Shown here: one piece after another, positions 59,965 through 64,000 of the stretch
How positions within the stretch are numbered: position 1 is the stretch's first letter
Layout: the number at the start of each line of letters is the position of its first letter
Origin: Lingula anatina
Lineage: Eukaryota; Brachiopoda; Lingulata; Lingulida; Lingulidae
Length of the DNA: 64,000 bases
Assembly: GCF_001039355.2 (NCBI RefSeq)
Contig: NW_019775700.1
Span: 62,001 to 126,000 of the forward strand
Direction of reading: 5' to 3'
Notes under the pieces: generated by a model
Seen by the model: only the letters and a program-made list of their open reading frames with translations
Databases searched by the model: none
What the model was told of the DNA's origin: nothing
Translations under genes and position numbers: made by a program

Positions 59965-62900
59965 GCCTGTCTGTTCGTGTGTCTGCCTGCCTACTGCAGT
60001 CTATCTATTTGTTTCTCTGTTTTTCTTTCCTTTTTTCACTTTTTTTATCTACCCTTTAACGGAACGTCGTTCTCAGGTACATTTATTAAGTGTTTATTTT
60101 TCTGGTAACATTTTCTGTCAGCACTCCGCCTGCGTTAAACTAGGGCCGTTGTTAATGCACATCAATTCAACAGGATTCCTACAGGAGCGCACGTGTTGTT
60201 GTTCACGCATAATTTGCCTTAATTGTCTTTTTGCGTTCGCGGTTATTTTCATATAACCTTAACATTTTGTAAGGGTATAATGTACTTTTAAACGGAGTAA
60301 TTACTACTTTAGTCATGCGTAGGGGCTTACAAATTTCTTTAGAGTTTTTTTATGATCAAGCATATGACCGTGCATCCAATTAGACTACCATGTGTCGTCT
60401 TTTTGTCGTTTTTCCAAAACTTTCAGACATAAATTGTGGTCTACATCAGTTCAAGAAAAATCGATATTATATCATTCAAAACAGATAAGTATTGGCCTCA
60501 AATATTATCCATGCCTCTCCAATAATAAAACAGACACAGCATTTCATTCAATTGGACTAATACATATCTATCTTGTGTCGAAGGGGACAAAAAGTTTAAA
60601 CCAGTTTACAGTCGAAAACTTTGACTTAGGCCCCACGGCGCCTATTTCGTCTATTGCTACAGCCTGGGAGGTGATTCAATCCGACAGTTAACCCAATAAC
60701 GAAGTGATCCGACCTCCAGGACTTACTTATCACATGGACAAAATTACGAATGTCCACATTTATCAGCAAGAATTTATGGGGTTTCCTTATCAAACATACC
60801 AAATGGATATAATCAAAAGTGTCCTCTCCTGACCCCATCACTCGGACTTCAGAACCCTTGATCGGACTGTTATCGATCCAACGCTGTTTTACTTGTGTGA
60901 AACAACTCACACTCAAGCACAAACAGAAACAGACCGATAGTTATGCATCGATCAAGATCAATAGCGATACTGCAAAGTTTAAGACGGCTAAATTCTGATA
61001 GCCGACTACGTGTGCGTACGTAAAGTCCGCTTTGTGATATTGGAACGTGGTCAAAAAAAAAAAAAAAAAAAAAAAAAGCCCAAACTGCATGTTAATAGAA
61101 TTCGGTTGACGAATTCGTATCACTGTGGAGAGTTAAACTCATTGCAGAGTAACCACAATTACTTAACAGACGATAAAGACGATGAAAGTGGTCTATTGGA
61201 GTCTTTGAGAACCGCAACTGAGTAGGCTGGAATTCATAGCAGCTTTTTCTAAGAACAATTTTGGACGTATTTATTCTGGGGAACTTCATGTCTCACCAAC
61301 AAGGCGAAATTCGCTTCCACAATATCTTGCGGAGACCGCAGTCTATGACCCCATTCCCACAGATTTTAGATCGATCTATCCCTTTAGGGAGTCTCACTGG
61401 ATTAATGTCAGCTTAGCCGGCTTAAATGTCGGTCCCGCCTACTAAAAGCTGTAAGGGGGTAATTAACTACCGTGCGCCCTCGGCCGACAGCAATTTAGCG
61501 TGAACCCCCAGGGAGTTAGGTCGATCTAGATGGATCGATCTAAATCTATGGGAATGCAGTCTATGTCAATACCTTGGTCCGCTGGGTGCCTTAACTTTCC
61601 TAGCGGCCATATTGAATCCCTTTGCACTTTAAGGCGACATTATGCGTATTGAGACGGTCTAAAGTACTACCGGTAGAATGGCCGTTTTCCAATACCCTGC
61701 TCGGGCTGTTCCACACTGGTGATGCTGAGAAAAGTAATAAGATTATTTATATATTATTTATTTTATTTATTTTATTTATTTTATTTATTTTTTATTTTTT
61801 TTTTGGGGACAGCCACATCTTGGCCGTTCACTACATGTTTGGCCGCTATTGAAGTACATAGTCTAAAATGGGTGTGACTTGGGAACCAACCGCGTTTGGG
61901 TCGCTTTCCTCTACCGGGTATTGCGTGGTATTCTTTTCTCGGTCACTTGAAACGAGTAAGTTTTTGTTTTCAATCAAAGCAACCTCAAAGCAGAAGCAAC
62001 CCTAAACTGTGTTAACTCTGCAAATCTGAGACCCTTCGCAATCGGATTATCGATCCTTCGTTAACCTTTCTGTATCACCTCCCTGTTTGTGATAGAATGA
62101 CTGAATAAATCGGTTTTGACCGTCAAGGGTCATTTTTGTATTATGGTAGGGGTATATTACTATCCTTTATATAGATATAAGTCTTATTGTGGTCTTGTGT
62201 GTATGTATATGTTTGTGTGTGTTTGTGGGCGTTTATTTGTATATATGCATGTATTTGTGCGTGTGTTTTCTTGAATGAATGCGTGCGCGTGTGTAAAGAA
62301 CGTTGTTGTGTGAAGAAGGGGAAGGGTTTTTTTTTTTTTTTTTTTTTTTTGGGGGGGGGTGTGTGATTCACCTCAATACCTTCAAACAGACAAAAGATCC
62401 AACAATTCACGTTATGCGGACATAGATTAAAAGTGATCGGTATAAGGCTTGGGCAGAGGAATGATCATCAGTTGATTGACACTGCGCTTTCTCTGTCACT
62501 TGTGCAGCTTCCGCTGGCTAAATAATAGGAAGTTAATGTCAGATTGAATGCAACTTCGATGTCCACAGCTTTCCATTGCTTCTGTGCTTAACTGTCTTTT
62601 CTTTTTAACCCAGGGCGGTTCTTATGAATCATTAAAAGCATAAATATCACCTGATGCTAGGTAAACAGACCAACATCGCTTTCTGTGCAATTCTCACCAA
62701 CATTACACTACCAAGATAAATAAAAAGACCAGGTGGAGCGTCATAAGGTACAGAATGGGTTCTAACGACCCGGGAAACGTACGCTGTCTACACATGTAGT
62801 TGATCTTTCGCGCAAAGCGGTGTTAAAAACCTTATTCCCAAGCAGCCGCTCCAATTTGCCGGACGCGTGCGCGCTCTTGCCCCTTTGATTTCTAAAATAT

Positions 62901-63987
62901 TTTGACAACTGCGAAAAGAACTCGTTATATGACCTTGATTGACAGGACAGTAAATTGGTTCAAATCACTCAACTGAGTCTTAGTTTTTGATTCGTTTTTT
63001 AAGGAATACATCAAAGGTAAAACGGAGGGTACATTGTAGTTCTTCGTAACAAAGAAAAACTAAAAAGATCTAATTGTTGGACGCTGCTATGCTTTTTTTT
63101 AAACATTTGATTAGAAATACGAAGTACTACTGTAGCTAGGATGTTTTTATTATCTTTAATGATTTTGATCCTTTTCGCGCCGTTCAGTAAATATGTCTGT
63201 AAACCCAGGTAGGGACTGAATCTGAAAATCAAAATATAAATGTACGTGTACATATGAATCCTCTTGCACACATATTACACTATATTTTCGCGCGTGCCCC
63301 AACCCTCCACACACAGCGACATAAACTCACACACACACATATTTAAACAGGCACGCAAGTATTGGTATACGGAATCATGCAATGTAAAAACACTTTCATT
63401 ATCTTTACACAGCCATAACATAAGAAAACACGAACGTTGAAAAATCACCATTTCATAAGCAACCGCTGCCTTTATGTACGTAGCTCAAGCTAGAGTAGAT
63501 CCGATAGTAATGCTCACCAGCTTCCCTTCTGTCCCCTCCCCACCCCTCTATTCCTACCCCCCCCACCCCTACCCACCCCACCCCAGTTAACATGATCTCA
63601 AGGCAAAAACGGAGTGAGCGAGAGTTCTGTTACAAAAATGTTGAATGGCACTGTAATTTTGTATACGTTATACCTGTAGGAGACCCTAATATAAGAGGGT
63701 AAGAAACCACACATGTTTATACAGGTAACAGTAAACTTACATCCTGCGTTCCCGAACAGCCACTCTTCCCTGCCGTAAAACTCCGTCATGGCCGCCGACA
63801 TACAGATCAGCAGCACCAGGAGGTCCGCCGTACTCAGGTTGGCCAGGATAAGATCCGTGGACTTCCGCATGTCCTTGTTAGCCCAAATGACGGCCAGCAC
63901 CAGAATATTGCCCAAAACACCGACCAGGAAAATAATGGCGTAGGACACCGAGACCCAGACGAGGAGATACAGTGGTAGTGAGGACAT
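42689..63987 (-). CDS. Class A (rhodopsin-like) peptide-type GPCR, two exons seen
   Basis: Exons 63741-63987 and 42689-43662 join in phase 1 (GGA T|GC AAG) to 406 residues, with a 20-kb intron between. Helix 1 is at residues 6-30 with GNILVLAVIW, helix 2 has NLSTADLLVLL, the disulphide cysteine follows WLFGNAG, helix 3 ends SIERYFAICHP, helix 4 has IIWLAAILATIPFFV, the loop has VCSTA, helix 6 has FACLLPFRVY and helix 7 NSAINPVLYNLF. A Ser/Gln-rich tail of about 100 residues follows. The closest families from memory are ghrelin/growth-hormone-secretagogue and thyrotropin-releasing-hormone type neuropeptide receptors. It should couple a peptide to G proteins at the plasma membrane. Only five residues precede helix 1 from the ATG at 63987, and the frame stays open to the window edge, so more N-terminal sequence probably lies outside. 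Confidence 0.85.
43719..43775. repeat. (TTTA)n microsatellite
   Basis: TTTTA then TTTA units, close to the acceptor of GPCR exon 2. Confidence 0.9.
43795..44035. repeat. Degenerate dispersed repeat with AAATTTGCAA words
   Basis: Shares GAAAA.TTGCAGCA.ATTTG and AAATTTGCAA.AGCAT..GAAG.TTGCGGCA with 48840-48980. Rich in TTTGC and GCAAA on both strands. An old repeat family of unknown type. Confidence 0.5.
45806..45865. repeat. 23-base inverted repeat
   Basis: TTAGTGACAAAATATCATGA.. and ..TCATGACATTTTGTTACTAA are inverse with one or two mismatches around a 14-base centre, so the stretch can fold into a hairpin. May be a small MITE remnant. Confidence 0.65.
48840..48985. repeat. Degenerate dispersed repeat, second copy
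   Basis: Matches 43795-44035 in its GAAAAGTTTGCAGCACATTT and CAAATTTGCAAGAGCATC parts, in the same orientation. The frame at 48751-49050 falls over this repeat and is not a supported gene. Confidence 0.5.
54491..55284. repeat. Duplicated 0.8-kb block, left copy
   Basis: From ACTGCAACCTTTTTCTTC to GTGAATGACTTAC this matches 55286-56078 at very high identity, offset 791. It ends exactly at the n at 55285 and the second copy starts at its next base, as expected for two overlapping contigs or haplotypes not merged. The two 60-codon frames at 55079 and 55870 are the same sequence twice. Confidence 0.85.
54512..54620. repeat. 49-base-arm hairpin
   Basis: Arms 54512-54560 and 54572-54620 are inverse with a few mismatches (CATAAATG..ACACAAGCCGAA..TACCGTTAG) around an 11-base loop. 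The same hairpin occurs at 55303-55411 in the second block, and half of it at 37.4 kb, so it is likely a small transposon family. Confidence 0.8.
55286..56078. repeat. Duplicated 0.8-kb block, right copy
   Basis: Second copy of 54491-55284. It differs by scattered substitutions and a small insertion near 56052 (TAAGAGTAC). It continues into unique sequence past 56078. Confidence 0.85.
55303..55411. repeat. 49-base-arm hairpin, second copy
   Basis: Same structure as 54512-54620, in the duplicated block. Confidence 0.8.
56737..56911. mobile_element. MITE with GACTAGCTAGTC ends
   Basis: The outer 50 bases are inverse: GGGACCATTCAGAA..GGGGACTAGCTAGTCCG.GGTCAAATATGG at the left and the complement at the right (CCATATTTGACC..CGGACTAGCTAGTC..TTCTGAAAGGGGCC). 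About 175 bases, non-coding. Confidence 0.72.
58260..58502. mobile_element. MITE, CATTCCCA family, copy 2
   Basis: Ends CGTTCCCATAGACAACATCG.. and ..CGATGGCATTTATGGGAATG are inverse over about 38 bases including the CTACGT and GATCC words. GGTCATTG/GGTCATTA flanks it (58252-58259, 58503-58510), an 8-base target duplication. The interior differs from the copies at 35.2 and 61.3 kb. Confidence 0.7.
59931..59990. repeat. (CTGT)n microsatellite
   Basis: Pure then interrupted CTGT/CTGC units. The Cys/Leu/Ser/Val-rich frames at 59847-60256 are artefacts of it. Confidence 0.9.
61348..61555. mobile_element. MITE, CATTCCCA family, copy 3
   Basis: 208 bases with inverse ends CCATTCCCACAGATTTTAGA.. 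and ..TCTAAATCTATGGGAAT, flanked by GCAGTCTATG on both sides (61338-61347, 61556-61565). The interior matches 35207-35409. Confidence 0.8.
61745..61803. repeat. (TTTAT)n microsatellite
   Basis: TTATTTTATT units followed by a T run. Confidence 0.9.
62180..62356. repeat. GT-rich tract followed by poly-T and poly-G
   Basis: Irregular GTGTGT/GTATGT sequence, then about 24 T and 10 G. Simple sequence only; the minus-strand frame 62141-62410 is incidental. Confidence 0.8.
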
Positions 63988-64000
63988 GGCTTGACGCTCG

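Larger units (their letters stand above)
43663..63740 (-). other. 20-kb intron of the GPCR gene
   Basis: No nested gene could be supported on either strand. Frames such as 46533-46955, 50348-50692 and 57617-57901 have no recognised domain or splice context. It holds the repeats and MITEs listed here, two homopolymer C tracts (46830-46842, 57414-57445) and poly-A or poly-T runs (51961-51983, 54479-54495, 61052-61077, 62327-62350). Confidence 0.6.

Noticed and set aside
59847-60256. Cys-rich frames suggesting a small secreted protein
   Set aside because: They arise from a CTGT microsatellite.

Overview
This is a eukaryotic, animal-type window. Genes are split by GT-AG introns with consistent phases. 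There are long non-coding stretches, many microsatellites and inverted-repeat transposons. The proteins are metazoan (thrombospondin type 1, MAM and CUB domains, a rhodopsin-class peptide receptor, a xylose-phosphate phosphatase). The AT-rich composition and frequent ACATGTA words suggest a marine invertebrate, perhaps a mollusc or another lophotrochozoan; amphioxus cannot be excluded. Five single n bases (6577, 9690, 11857, 31045, 55285) look like contig joins.

Region 1 (1-17.1 kb) holds a single-pass receptor gene present in nearly identical, partial copies. The reconstructed gene has six exons: signal peptide, two thrombospondin type 1 (TSP1) modules, one giant exon encoding about 1030 residues of Thr/Ser-rich and Lys/Arg-rich repeats, a third TSP1 module, and an exon with the membrane helix and a short tail. 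Pieces 1-6576 and 9691-11856 carry the two ends of one Tc1/mariner-like insertion. The piece starting at 11858 has the empty site. The simplest reading is that contigs of two haplotypes were scaffolded in alternation (A1, B1, A2, B2), although a tandem duplication is not excluded.

Region 2 (17.1-23.6 kb, +) is a complete 12-exon gene for a 913-residue type I membrane protein: signal peptide, two MAM domains split at matching places, a CUB domain, a membrane helix and a 395-residue Pro/Ser/Arg-rich tail ending in a PDZ-ligand-like motif. It lies head to tail with the TSP1 receptor gene.

Region 3 (25.0-28.7 kb, -) is an eight-exon gene for a 244-residue cytosolic protein that I do not recognise. 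It is convergent with the MAM/CUB gene. Region 4 (31.8-34.8 kb, +) is a five-exon gene for 2-phosphoxylose phosphatase 1, a Golgi histidine acid phosphatase acting in glycosaminoglycan-linker synthesis. Region 5 (42.7-64 kb, -) is a peptide-type class A GPCR in at least two exons separated by a 20-kb intron.

The remaining DNA is mostly repeats: hairpin-type MITEs with visible target duplications (24.6, 29.8, 35.2, 56.7, 58.3, 61.3 kb), a LINE tail (35.7-35.9 kb), a second unmerged contig overlap (54.5-56.1 kb), dispersed degenerate repeats and microsatellites. No RNA gene, CRISPR array or virus was identified.
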